A stretch of 7,388 nt of DNA from Methanofastidiosum sp. (GCA_013329085.1 DUKX01000138.1:1-7388), one strand, 5' to 3'. Counted from the stretch's first letter, positions 1 through 5,661 are shown. The notes: generated by a model not told the origin, from the sequence alone. Made by a program: numbers and translations.

Positions 1-59
1 TGAGTGGAATTATGCAACAAAGCATGATAAATGGAAAAATGCATATGGGGGATATTAGT

Positions 60-443
60 TCATTTTAATAATATCAAGAACAATCCAATTCCGATAATCA
101 AGAAGATCATGCTAGTAACCAATAGATTCTTCATCATCTTTAATTGGGCCATAGTTTTTGGTTTCCCTAAGCCCCCAAACGAAACAGCCATTGAAAGACC
201 AATTCCTATACCAGCAGGTATACCTAAAGCAAGATTATTAAATGTCACCTGCCCATATAATAAGCCAAGAGCAACGCCCACTATAAGCCACAATACCATT
301 GACTTGGTGAATCCTACTCTCTCTTGGGAGAAAGCTTCTTTATCTTCTTTTATTGGGATTCTGATAAGAGATAGAATTATGTAAACGCCCATCAATATTA
401 TCATTGCGCCGATTATCAGAGAAATGCTCTGGATGTCCGCCAT
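60..443 (-). CDS. Small four-helix membrane protein, unknown function
   Basis: This 127-residue protein is almost entirely hydrophobic. Likely membrane segments lie at residues 7-29, 47-65, 71-91 and 106-126, with a charged loop at about 30-46 (KEDKEAFSQER). Helix 3 is glycine-rich (GIPAGIGIGLS), which suggests tight helix packing. I do not recognise the family and assign no function. The reading frame stays open 47 codons further upstream, but I chose the ATG whose product begins MADIQS. The longer version would overlap the divergent SRPBCC gene, while this start sits about 28 bases from a TATA-like box centred near 471. There is no Shine-Dalgarno before it, so the mRNA is probably leaderless. 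The gene runs to the left edge, where it may converge with a gene outside the window. Confidence 0.75.
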   Translation of the reverse strand: MADIQSISLIIGAMIILMGVYIILSLIRIPIKEDKEAFSQERVGFTKSMVLWLIVGVALGLLYGQVTFNNLALGIPAGIGIGLSMAVSFGGLGKPKTMAQLKMMKNLLVTSMIFLIIGIGLFLILLK

Positions 444-464
444 AAAGTATTTATTAATTGAATT

Positions 465-478
465 GTTATAAATATTTG
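465..478. promoter_or_regulatory. TATA-like box shared by divergent genes
   Basis: The sequence gttataaatatttg is nearly symmetric and reads as a TATA-like box on both strands. Its centre is about 28 bases from the ATG of the leftward membrane protein and about 31 bases from the ATG of the rightward SRPBCC gene. With archaeal initiation about 25-27 bases downstream of TATA, both transcripts would be leaderless or carry only a few leader bases. That is inferred from spacing only. Confidence 0.4.
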
Positions 479-501
479 TATAGTAGACAAGGAAAATAAA
501 C

Positions 502-975
502 ATGGATATATACAAAGAATTTGTATTAAAGCATTCAATTGATATAAATGCACCTCCCGAGAAACTCTGGGATTTTTTTCGCAATATTGAAAAGAATTAC
601 AAAACCTGGCACCCCAAAGACCATATTCTCTTCGAATGGACAAAAGGAAATCCACTTGAAGTTGGGCCAACAATTTATTCCGAACAAAAGATGGGCAGTG
701 AACTTGCAAAGCTCAAAGGCGCCTGCACTGAGATAATACCTAACAGGAAAATAACATTCAAATTTGATTTTCCTACTTCTTTTATGTGCCCCAAGATTGA
801 ATGGTTGATTGAACCCAAGGGAAAAAATTCAATCTTCACTGCAGTGACTTATTATAAATTTGGCAGATTATTCCTTAAGCTCAGCAAAGACAAAGCCGAT
901 TACATTCTTGAAACTTCAAATAAGCATATGCAAGAAGAAGGAGAGAATCTCAAGAACATCTTAGAAAGGATATAA
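502..975 (+). CDS. SRPBCC (START/Bet v1-like) family protein
   Basis: This 157-residue soluble protein has the layout of the SRPBCC or polyketide-cyclase-like superfamily. An opening beta strand leads to the typical INAPPEKLWDFF motif (residues 15-26), in which an alpha helix follows the phrase 'I-x-A-P-x-E'. After it comes YKTWHPKDH (33-41), a pattern I associate with one SRPBCC subgroup. Several beta strands follow, and a long C-terminal amphipathic helix (about 128-156) closes the ligand pocket in this fold. The family binds hydrophobic ligands or catalyses cyclisation or hydrolysis; the ligand cannot be told from sequence. It is divergent from the membrane protein on its left and its TAA abuts the stop codon of the next gene on the opposite strand. 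AGGA lies 9 bases before the ATG, but the TATA spacing suggests a very short leader. Confidence 0.8.
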   Translation: MDIYKEFVLKHSIDINAPPEKLWDFFRNIEKNYKTWHPKDHILFEWTKGNPLEVGPTIYSEQKMGSELAKLKGACTEIIPNRKITFKFDFPTSFMCPKIEWLIEPKGKNSIFTAVTYYKFGRLFLKLSKDKADYILETSNKHMQEEGENLKNILERI

Positions 976-1323
976 TCACTCAATTGATAAAGCCGCATAA
1001 ATTGCACTTGTTATTACTGCAATTGTACTTGCAAGAGAATATTTTCTATATGATACTACTTCATCTGATGTAGATGGGCATGCCAAAACTTCTATGCAAA
1101 GCCCAATATAGTGTCCAAATGCGAGACCTATAACAATAAACACAAAATGATTAAAGAGGATACTAATCCCAATTCCAAGGAGAATGCCAATAATAATTCC
1201 TATTAACATTCCCTCTCCTTTTTTAAGCCTTGATCTGGGTCTTACATGCGGACTATTTTTAATCGCAATGCTCCCGGCCATTGCTAAAACTGCAATCAAA
1301 AATAGGATATAGATAATGTGCAT
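976..1323 (-). CDS. Small four-helix membrane protein, unknown function
   Basis: This 115-residue protein has predicted membrane segments at about 2-21, 39-58, 59-79 and 97-113. A basic loop (RPRSRLKK, 28-35) follows helix 1 and, by the positive-inside rule, should face the cytoplasm. Helix 2 is a glycine-spaced helix (GIIIGILLGIGIS, 42-54) much like helix 3 of the membrane protein at 60-443, so the two may be distant relatives; this is inference. The start is well supported: GGGAG (1328-1332 on the complement) lies 4 bases before the ATG. TATA-like sequences lie at 1353-1360 and 1375-1384. The gene converges with the SRPBCC gene with no bases between the two stop codons. I do not recognise the family. 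Confidence 0.75.
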   Translation of the reverse strand: MHIIYILFLIAVLAMAGSIAIKNSPHVRPRSRLKKGEGMLIGIIIGILLGIGISILFNHFVFIVIGLAFGHYIGLCIEVLACPSTSDEVVSYRKYSLASTIAVITSAIYAALSIE

Positions 1324-1403
1324 ATTTCTCCCTACTAATATAGGGCTCTTTGTTTATATTAATTTCTTTTTATCCCATATAATGGCACAATCGCATTAAT
1401 AAT

Positions 1404-1445
1404 AAAAAATACCCAACTAGACTGCCCCGCTTGCTAGTTGGGTAT
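1404..1445 (-). terminator. Hairpin plus T-run terminator
   Basis: On the minus strand a perfect 12-base-pair stem (ATACCCAACTAG with CTAGTTGGGTAT, arms at 1434-1445 and 1409-1420) encloses a 13-base loop and is followed at once by TTTTTTATTATT. This is the layout of an intrinsic terminator. It lies 22 bases past the stop of the 1468-1992 ORF. Archaea mainly need the T-run, so so perfect a stem may have another role such as protecting the mRNA 3' end. Confidence 0.65.
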
Positions 1446-1467
1446 GATGGAGGTAAAAAAGAAAATA

Positions 1468-1641
1468 TTATTTAGTTAGCGGGGGAAACTTCTTTCCATA
1501 CCAGTAAGTATGGAGGAGATAGTAGGACAGGAAAGCTACGATTATTCCTGTAAACCATGTGTACATTCCAAGTCCAGGAACCATCAGTTGTGAACCTACT
1601 GCTATTACAATTCCTAGATAAAGTGATAGTGCACCGCACAT
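1468..1641 (-). other. Possible separate small membrane protein within the chimeric ORF
   Basis: An internal in-frame ATG (1639-1641) begins a 57-residue stretch with two membrane helices. It is preceded by AAGGA six bases upstream, a modest ribosome binding site. It could be an intact small membrane protein that now reads through from the truncated cyclase, or only the tail of a lost longer gene. The family is not recognised. Confidence 0.35.
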
Positions 1642-1992
1642 GTTAATTCCTTTTTCATCGCCAAGGTATTTACTCCAGCCTGATCTAAAGAAAACAAAAT
1701 CATCTTCTCTCACAGAATCCTGATTTTTAATATGTTCTAAAGTAATTGGGCTTTCATTTAAATTAGAAATATCAATCAAAATTCCCCTCCCGATGAATCT
1801 ATTTAAGTCAATTTCATTATCTTTATCAATAATATCTACATGGGTACCTATGTGGGAAGGGGTAGCTATAATTGAAGTGTCAAATTGCCCTTCTCCTTCA
1901 TGTAAACATTTTAGTTGAGTAATGGAGAACCCAGGTGAACCTTTACGGAAAATCATCCCTTCTTTTAATTTTAAAGAGACATCTATCAACAT
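1468..1992 (-). CDS. Chimeric ORF: truncated cyclase (kynurenine formamidase-like) joined to a two-helix membrane segment
   Basis: Residues 1-113 match the N-terminal half of the metal-dependent cyclase family (PF04199, which includes bacterial kynurenine formamidase). They contain the metal-binding motif HIGTHVD (H47, H51, D53) and the family-typical 'DDFVFFRSGWSKYLGDE' stretch. Family members run to about 200-220 residues and supply further metal and catalytic residues (His and Glu) from the C-terminal half, which is missing here. From about residue 114 the sequence changes character: residues 118-174 form two membrane helices (about 121-141 and 143-162) and a basic tail (YGKKFPPLTK). Nothing like this occurs in cyclases. 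The join looks like a deletion that fused two genes, or an assembly error. The product is unlikely to be an active cyclase. GGTG lies 11 bases before the ATG, which is 15 bases after the stop of the upstream dehydrogenase gene, so the two are probably co-transcribed and end at the hairpin at 1409-1445. Confidence 0.7.
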   Translation of the reverse strand: MLIDVSLKLKEGMIFRKGSPGFSITQLKCLHEGEGQFDTSIIATPSHIGTHVDIIDKDNEIDLNRFIGRGILIDISNLNESPITLEHIKNQDSVREDDFVFFRSGWSKYLGDEKGINMCGALSLYLGIVIAVGSQLMVPGLGMYTWFTGIIVAFLSYYLLHTYWYGKKFPPLTK

Positions 1993-2007
1993 GCCCTTAC
2001 ACCAATA

Positions 2008-2865
2008 CTAGCCTTCTAATACTTTTATTATGGCCGAGAAATCTTCTTCCTCATACCCTAACTCTTTTGCTTTGAGATACATTTGAAGATTTAGATTAGT
2101 TAGAGGAATATATGCCTCATTTTCTTTGGCCGTTTCTGTTATCAACTTAAGGTCTTTTATACCGTTTTTTACAGACCCTTGAACGGGAAATTCCCCATTG
2201 AGATAATTCTGATATTTCATCCTGTAAAGGTCATTTGATACTTGGCCTGAAAGAATTATTTCAAAGAGGATATTCAAATCGATATTTCCCTTTTTTGCAA
2301 AATTAATCATTTCACTGAATCCTTCCATCATATGGAGTATCAATAGATTTACCGATAATTTAACCATAGACGCTTTTGGGATCTCGCCACAGTACGTTAT
2401 CTTATTACCCATAGTTTTGAATAAAGGGGCGAGATTATCGACAATTATAGGATCGCCACTAGTTAGTATAATTAATTTTCCCTCTTCTGCAGGTTTTCTA
2501 GAACCAGAGACTGGAGCGTCGATATATTGCGCATTGTACTTGTTAAATTGTTCACTTAATTTAATTGAAAAAGATGGAGATATCGTTCCCATGTTGACTA
2601 TTGTTTTACCCCCATATACAGTTGGATCTTTTATTTTATTTAGCAAAGTATATTCTATGGCATCAGGAGTTGTCAACATGAAAATTATTGTGTCTGACCA
2701 CTCAATTAATTCTTGAACTGAATTGGCAACTAAAGACCCATTGTCTTTTAGATCAGATAATTTTTCCTTGGTACGATTATAGCACATTAGCTCGTATCCA
2801 GATTTTAAAATGTTTGAGGCCATTGGAGTTCCCATAACACCTGTTCCAATAAAACCAACTTTCAT
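2008..2865 (-). CDS. NADP-dependent beta-hydroxyacid dehydrogenase, glyoxylate/succinic semialdehyde reductase-like
   Basis: This 285-residue protein has the normal length for the 3-hydroxyisobutyrate dehydrogenase superfamily. The N-terminal Rossmann motif GFIGTGVMGTPMASN (4-18) and N30-R31-T32 after the second strand favour NADP(H), since the arginine would contact the 2'-phosphate. The substrate-binding motif is DAPVSGSRKPAEEGKLIIL (116-134); the 'SGS-KPAE-G' form is typical of plant glyoxylate/succinic semialdehyde reductases rather than the 'SGG' form of 3-hydroxyisobutyrate dehydrogenases. Catalytic K169 and N173 occur in KLSVN, followed by the all-helical C-terminal domain ending LGYEEEDFSAII. 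It most likely reduces a small aldehyde acid such as glyoxylate or succinic semialdehyde in the cytoplasm; the exact substrate is inference. AGGCGAT lies close before the ATG. It is the first gene of a two-gene operon with the chimeric cyclase ORF. Confidence 0.88.
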   Translation of the reverse strand: MKVGFIGTGVMGTPMASNILKSGYELMCYNRTKEKLSDLKDNGSLVANSVQELIEWSDTIIFMLTTPDAIEYTLLNKIKDPTVYGGKTIVNMGTISPSFSIKLSEQFNKYNAQYIDAPVSGSRKPAEEGKLIILTSGDPIIVDNLAPLFKTMGNKITYCGEIPKASMVKLSVNLLILHMMEGFSEMINFAKKGNIDLNILFEIILSGQVSNDLYRMKYQNYLNGEFPVQGSVKNGIKDLKLITETAKENEAYIPLTNLNLQMYLKAKELGYEEEDFSAIIKVLEG

Positions 2866-2925
2866 TTTATCGCCTAAACGATGATATACTTTTTACTTTA
2901 AATTAATTAGGTATTGGCCAAAATA

Positions 2926-2944
2926 ATATAAAATTTTATAAAAG
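2926..2944 (+). promoter_or_regulatory. TATA box region of the ferredoxin gene
   Basis: AATATAAA (2926-2933) and TTTTATAAAAG (2934-2944) are overlapping TATA-like boxes. The second would start transcription near 2963-2966, downstream of the TTG at 2955 and just before the ATG at 2973, so it also argues for the later start codon. Confidence 0.5.
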
Positions 2945-2972
2945 AAAACTCCTGTTGTATCTTGTGATTCTA

Positions 2973-3188
2973 ATGAAAGTGCTTATAAAACAAGAAGAAT
3001 GTATCCTATGCGGAAATTGTAGCGCAACATGCCCTAAAGTTTTTATTCTAGTTCCGGGCGAGAGTTCTAAAATTACCAAAGAATATATGGGCAAGAATGA
3101 TTCTGAAGGAGAAATAGATGAAAGCTTGGTAGATTGTGTGCAGTCAGCTATAGATTCATGCCCTGTTGAGATTATATCGTTAGAATAA
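2973..3188 (+). CDS. Single-cluster [4Fe-4S] ferredoxin
   Basis: This 71-residue protein is a small ferredoxin of the Thermotoga/Desulfovibrio gigas single-cluster type. In its numbering C10, C13, C16 and C63 (C-x2-C-x2-C and a C-terminal CP) should bind one [4Fe-4S] cluster. The extra pair C20 and C55 matches the positions that form a disulfide in that family. The middle of the chain, where a second cluster would sit in 2[4Fe-4S] ferredoxins, lacks the second motif. I chose the ATG at 2973: GTGAT (2964-2968) lies 4 bases before it and the product MKVLIKQEEC resembles the start of relatives. Earlier in-frame TTG (2955) and GTG (2964) codons probably precede the transcript start. It is a low-potential electron carrier in the cytoplasm. 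It converges with the neighbouring methyltransferase gene, with an 8-base gap between stops. Confidence 0.9.
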   Translation: MKVLIKQEECILCGNCSATCPKVFILVPGESSKITKEYMGKNDSEGEIDESLVDCVQSAIDSCPVEIISLE

Positions 3189-3196
3189 AGGAAATA

Positions 3197-4225
3197 CTAA
3201 ATTTTAAACTTGCTCGCTTGAACCATTGCCATTATATTTGCATTTGGAGTAAACGGAGGCGTTCCACAGGCAGGCGCTAGAATATCGACACCATCAACGA
3301 TGTCCCTCAATGATTGTGTATAAACGTGATTAGTAGATCCCTGCATTATTACTGGAATAGTTTCCACACTGCCCACTAAGGTAATTCTGCCCCCAAGACC
3401 CATTACGGCTTCCTTAACTGATGTTCCAGGAGCCTCGAATGAGAATGCATCAAATCCGGAGTGCGGGATTCTGTCCATGTACCCTCTTGTATCCCCGCAA
3501 ATATGCAATATGGAAACAGTATCTTTAGTTTCTTTTGTTATTCTTCTATAACAAGGCTCGAGAAAATTCTGGAAATCTTTTGGATCAAGTAAGTCTCCAG
3601 ATGCTGTTGGATCAGGCATTGAGAATCCATCCACTCCACTTGAGTCAATGGAGTTCCGGATTACTTCAATACAGAGATCAGTACAAATATCAAGACATGC
3701 TTCAAACTTCTTTTCTTCTTGCTTTGACCACATTAATATCTTGTCAACGCCCCAAAGGTGACCTGCAATTGTCATTGGACCTGTAACAGCTCTTAGGACC
3801 GGCACATATTTTTCATATTTTTCAACGAGTATCTTAGCTGATCCTTCAACTGTTGGATTTCTTCCTTTGAGCAAAATATTTTTTGGTAAATCGTACTCCA
3901 AGGGATTGGTATTTTCTAACACATGCTTTTTAACTGAAGGGTGTCTAATATCTGTTCCAATGTCAATTTCTGCCCCTAGCATAGTTGCTTCGGATACTAA
4001 ATCATTGTGAGAGTATAGAACATCGACCCCCCAGACCTTGAATCTACCATCCTGAAACTGCGCCATAGTCTTTGAATCAGTCTGACATTCTGGCCAAGTA
4101 ACTTTTGTTGAAGCCATTAATTCTTTACAATAATTTGAGAATGTCATCACAGGAATTCTATCTGTACGCCCCCCTGTAATGGCGGAAATAAATCTTCTAT
4201 ATGGTGTCATTTCTCTTAATGCCAA
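3197..4225 (-). CDS. Methylcobalamin:coenzyme M methyltransferase-like protein (UroD/MtaA/CmuA family)
   Basis: The protein belongs to the uroporphyrinogen-decarboxylase-fold methyltransferases. It carries the zinc-binding triad of the MtaA/MtbA group: ILHICGDT (His-x-Cys) and, 77 residues later, the Cys of PACGTPPFTPNANI; this spacing equals that of H237, C239 and C316 in MtaA as I recall them. True UroD enzymes lack this triad, so thiol-activating methyl transfer, probably from a methyl-corrinoid to coenzyme M or another thiol, is likely. Length (342 residues from TTG) is normal. Start choice: an upstream ATG (4259-4261) has no Shine-Dalgarno but would suit a leaderless mRNA; a TTG at 4223-4225 has GGTGA 5 bases before it; and an ATG at 4208-4210 begins MTPYRRF, where many relatives start. 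I favour TTG because the divergent neighbour uses the same GGTGA-plus-TTG arrangement. No corrinoid protein or substrate:corrinoid methyltransferase lies in the window, so the methyl donor is unknown. Confidence 0.85.
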   Translation of the reverse strand: MALREMTPYRRFISAITGGRTDRIPVMTFSNYCKELMASTKVTWPECQTDSKTMAQFQDGRFKVWGVDVLYSHNDLVSEATMLGAEIDIGTDIRHPSVKKHVLENTNPLEYDLPKNILLKGRNPTVEGSAKILVEKYEKYVPVLRAVTGPMTIAGHLWGVDKILMWSKQEEKKFEACLDICTDLCIEVIRNSIDSSGVDGFSMPDPTASGDLLDPKDFQNFLEPCYRRITKETKDTVSILHICGDTRGYMDRIPHSGFDAFSFEAPGTSVKEAVMGLGGRITLVGSVETIPVIMQGSTNHVYTQSLRDIVDGVDILAPACGTPPFTPNANIMAMVQASKFKI

Positions 4226-4230
4226 ATAAG

Positions 4231-4235
4231 TCACC
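4231..4235 (-). promoter_or_regulatory. Ribosome binding site GGTGA before a TTG start
   Basis: GGTGA on the minus strand lies 5 bases before the TTG at 4223-4225 of the methyltransferase gene. It favours this start over the ATG 12 codons upstream, which has no such site. Confidence 0.5.
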
Positions 4236-4280
4236 TTTTCAAACTTGATAGATATTCTCATTCTAGTTTATAAGAATTTA

Positions 4281-4291
4281 GAAATATAAAG
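4281..4291 (-). promoter_or_regulatory. TATA-like box of the methyltransferase gene
   Basis: On the minus strand CTTTATATTTC is a TATA-like box. Initiation about 26 bases downstream would fall near 4259-4262, giving either a leaderless mRNA starting at the upstream ATG or a leader of about 35 bases to the TTG. Confidence 0.5.
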
Positions 4292-4309
4292 GCAAATGGA
4301 AAGTATTAA

Positions 4310-4325
4310 ATAACTATGTAGTTAT
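4310..4325. promoter_or_regulatory. Palindrome in the divergent promoter region, possible operator
   Basis: The 16 bases ATAACTATGTAGTTAT have perfect 7-base arms around a TG centre. They lie between the divergent methyltransferase and DUF362 genes. They overlap the end of a TATA-like stretch (tattaaataa, 4304-4313) that would serve the DUF362 gene. A dimeric repressor could bind here; this is inference from symmetry and position. Confidence 0.35.
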
Positions 4326-4342
4326 CCCCTTCATCTCGAGCA

Positions 4343-4347
4343 GGTGA
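4343..4347 (+). promoter_or_regulatory. Ribosome binding site GGTGA before a TTG start
   Basis: GGTGA ends 4 bases before the TTG at 4352, which is the only good start for the DUF362 gene at its conserved N-terminus. It shows that TTG with GGTGA is used as a start in this genome. Confidence 0.65.
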
Positions 4348-4351
4348 ATCA

Positions 4352-5377
4352 TTGACTAATGTTTATTTTAAACAAATCACAACTAAAGATAAGATACACG
4401 CTGATGCTAAAGAACTTCTTAGAACGGTAGTTGAAAAAGAAGGAATTTTGCTTGAAAGGAAGGTACCAATTAAAGTTCACTTTGGTGAAGAAAAAAATGT
4501 TACATACATCAGCCCCAGTTATTATGAAGGAATAATAGACTATTTGAAAGAGAATGAGATTGAATCATGTTTTATCGAAACAAATGTGCTTTATAGGGGC
4601 GAAAGAAACACTAGAAGAAAACATATTTTACTTGCTTATAGACATGGATTTACTAAGATTCCCGTAATTATTGCCGATGGTGAAATAGGTGAAGAATATA
4701 CCAATATAGAGATAAATAAAAAAAACTTATCAAGTTGTAAGATTGCCCAAAAAATAGCTGAACAGAAACAAATGATAGTGGTATCTCATTTTAAAGGACA
4801 CATAGGGGCAGGTTTCGGAGGGGCAATAAAACAGTTGGGTATGGGTTGTGCAGCTAGGGGTGGGAAATTAGAGCAGCACACAAATACAATTCCAATAATA
4901 AATCCTATTGAATGTAATAAATGCAACAGATGTAAAAAGCAGTGCCCTGTCGATGCCCTTAATATTGGGCTATTACCTAGAATTAATAAGAAGAAATGTA
5001 TAGGATGCGCTTCTTGTATATCAATATGCCCAGAAGGGGCAATAAAAATAAACTGGCTAGGATCAATATCCAAAAATTTCTATGAAAGAATGGCAGAATA
5101 TGCATATGCGGCCCATAATGGAAAAAAGAATATTTACTTAACATTTGCAATTAATATAACTAGAAATTGTGATTGTGAAGGCCATAAAATGAAGCCATTC
5201 TTGAAGGATTTAGGCATATTTGCCTCGACAGATCCTGTAGCAATTGATATGGCATGCCTTGATAAGCTATCTGAAAGGGAAAAACGAAAAATATTCAATA
5301 GAGGAAGATACATTTTAGATTATGCCCAAGAAATAGGCTTAGGTGAAAAGGAGTATAATTTAATCGAGATACTTTGA
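4352..5377 (+). CDS. DUF362 domain protein with two [4Fe-4S] ferredoxin motifs
   Basis: This 341-residue protein has three parts. Residues 1-175 are a DUF362-like (PF04015) half with the signature SHFKGHIGAGFGGAIKQLGMG (145-165), followed by GCAARGGK. Residues 188-230 hold two ferredoxin motifs: C188, C191, C194, C198-P and C216, C219, C222, C226-P, each C-x2-C-x2-C-x3-CP, for two [4Fe-4S] clusters. The C-terminal half returns to the DUF362 fold with a further Cys pair (C273, C275) and the STDPVAIDMACLD motif (292-304). No membrane segments or signal peptide are seen, so it is cytoplasmic. The biochemical role of this common archaeal and anaerobe family is not settled to my knowledge; electron transfer to or from a partner enzyme is the safest statement. 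It starts at TTG with GGTGA 4 bases upstream and is divergent from the methyltransferase gene, which may be its partner. Confidence 0.85.
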   Translation: MTNVYFKQITTKDKIHADAKELLRTVVEKEGILLERKVPIKVHFGEEKNVTYISPSYYEGIIDYLKENEIESCFIETNVLYRGERNTRRKHILLAYRHGFTKIPVIIADGEIGEEYTNIEINKKNLSSCKIAQKIAEQKQMIVVSHFKGHIGAGFGGAIKQLGMGCAARGGKLEQHTNTIPIINPIECNKCNRCKKQCPVDALNIGLLPRINKKKCIGCASCISICPEGAIKINWLGSISKNFYERMAEYAYAAHNGKKNIYLTFAINITRNCDCEGHKMKPFLKDLGIFASTDPVAIDMACLDKLSEREKRKIFNRGRYILDYAQEIGLGEKEYNLIEIL

Positions 5378-5405
5378 TGAGTTAAAGCATAATTCTAATT
5401 CATTT

Positions 5406-5606
5406 TTAATTTTTTATTTGCCATTTTGAAGCTGGAACGCCACCCTTTCCCCAGTTTGCCTTGGGTATTTCGGTAATTAATATCTCTACTGCATCAAGAG
5501 GTGCGCCAGTTATTTCACTTACACATTTTGATACTTCTTTTATCAATCTTTCATTTTTCATTTCATCTGTATTTTCTTTCCACAAATATATTTCAACAAG
5601 AGGAAT
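5406..5606 (-). CDS. 4-oxalocrotonate tautomerase-family protein, likely ATT start
   Basis: The protein aligns along its length with the small (about 62-residue) 4-OT tautomerases: PLVEIYLWKE at the start, SEITGAPLDAVEILITEIPKANW in the middle and GKGGVPASK near the end. The family uses an N-terminal proline, exposed after Met removal, as general base. Here no ATG precedes that proline. The codon before it is ATT (5604-5606), and GGTGA (5611-5615) lies 4 bases upstream, as at other starts in this window. A TTG six codons earlier (5622-5624) has no ribosome binding site and would bury the proline behind seven residues. I therefore start at ATT, giving 66 codons before the stop and a 65-residue mature chain. 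The two catalytic arginines of Pseudomonas 4-OT (R11, R39) are replaced by Asn and Glu, and F50 by Trp, so the substrate must differ. It lies downstream of, and on the same strand as, the thioesterase gene. Confidence 0.8.
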   Translation of the reverse strand: MPLVEIYLWKENTDEMKNERLIKEVSKCVSEITGAPLDAVEILITEIPKANWGKGGVPASKWQIKN

Positions 5607-5610
5607 ATTA

Positions 5611-5615
5611 TCACC
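5611..5615 (-). promoter_or_regulatory. Ribosome binding site that points to an ATT start
   Basis: GGTGA (in GGTGAT) on the minus strand lies 4 bases before ATT-CCT, the codon pair that puts the catalytic proline second. A TATA-like CTTTTTAAAAG at 5635-5645 would start transcription near 5610-5618, downstream of the alternative TTG. Confidence 0.55.
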
Positions 5616-5661
5616 AATATCCAAAAGAGGGCAGCTTTTAAAAAGTTAATGATTTGGAAAG

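Noticed and set aside
1..68. C-terminal tail of a plus-strand gene entering from the left edge
   Set aside because: Two frames are open: one ends at 56-58 (18 residues, aromatic-rich) and another ends at 66-68 (21 residues, Met-rich). Both could be real tails, and nothing in so short a stretch decides between them, so no CDS is called.
31..384. 117-codon plus-strand frame
   Set aside because: It is antisense to the membrane protein gene at 60-443; the minus strand gives a coherent multi-helix protein with a promoter, whereas this frame has a proline/isoleucine-rich composition typical of a shadow.
1409..1445. Hairpin read as a CRISPR repeat, tRNA or riboswitch
   Set aside because: There is only one copy with no spacers, no cloverleaf or CCA-like end, and the T-run on the minus strand after a stop codon explains it as a terminator.
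3197..4225. Uroporphyrinogen decarboxylase (HemE)
   Set aside because: The HxC...C zinc triad with 77-residue spacing and the MTPYRRF start are features of the methyltransferase branch, and no heme-pathway genes are nearby.
4786..5073. 95-codon minus-strand frame inside the DUF362 gene
   Set aside because: It is antisense to the two ferredoxin motifs; its Cys/His/Pro-rich look is an echo of the Cys and Gly codons on the coding strand.
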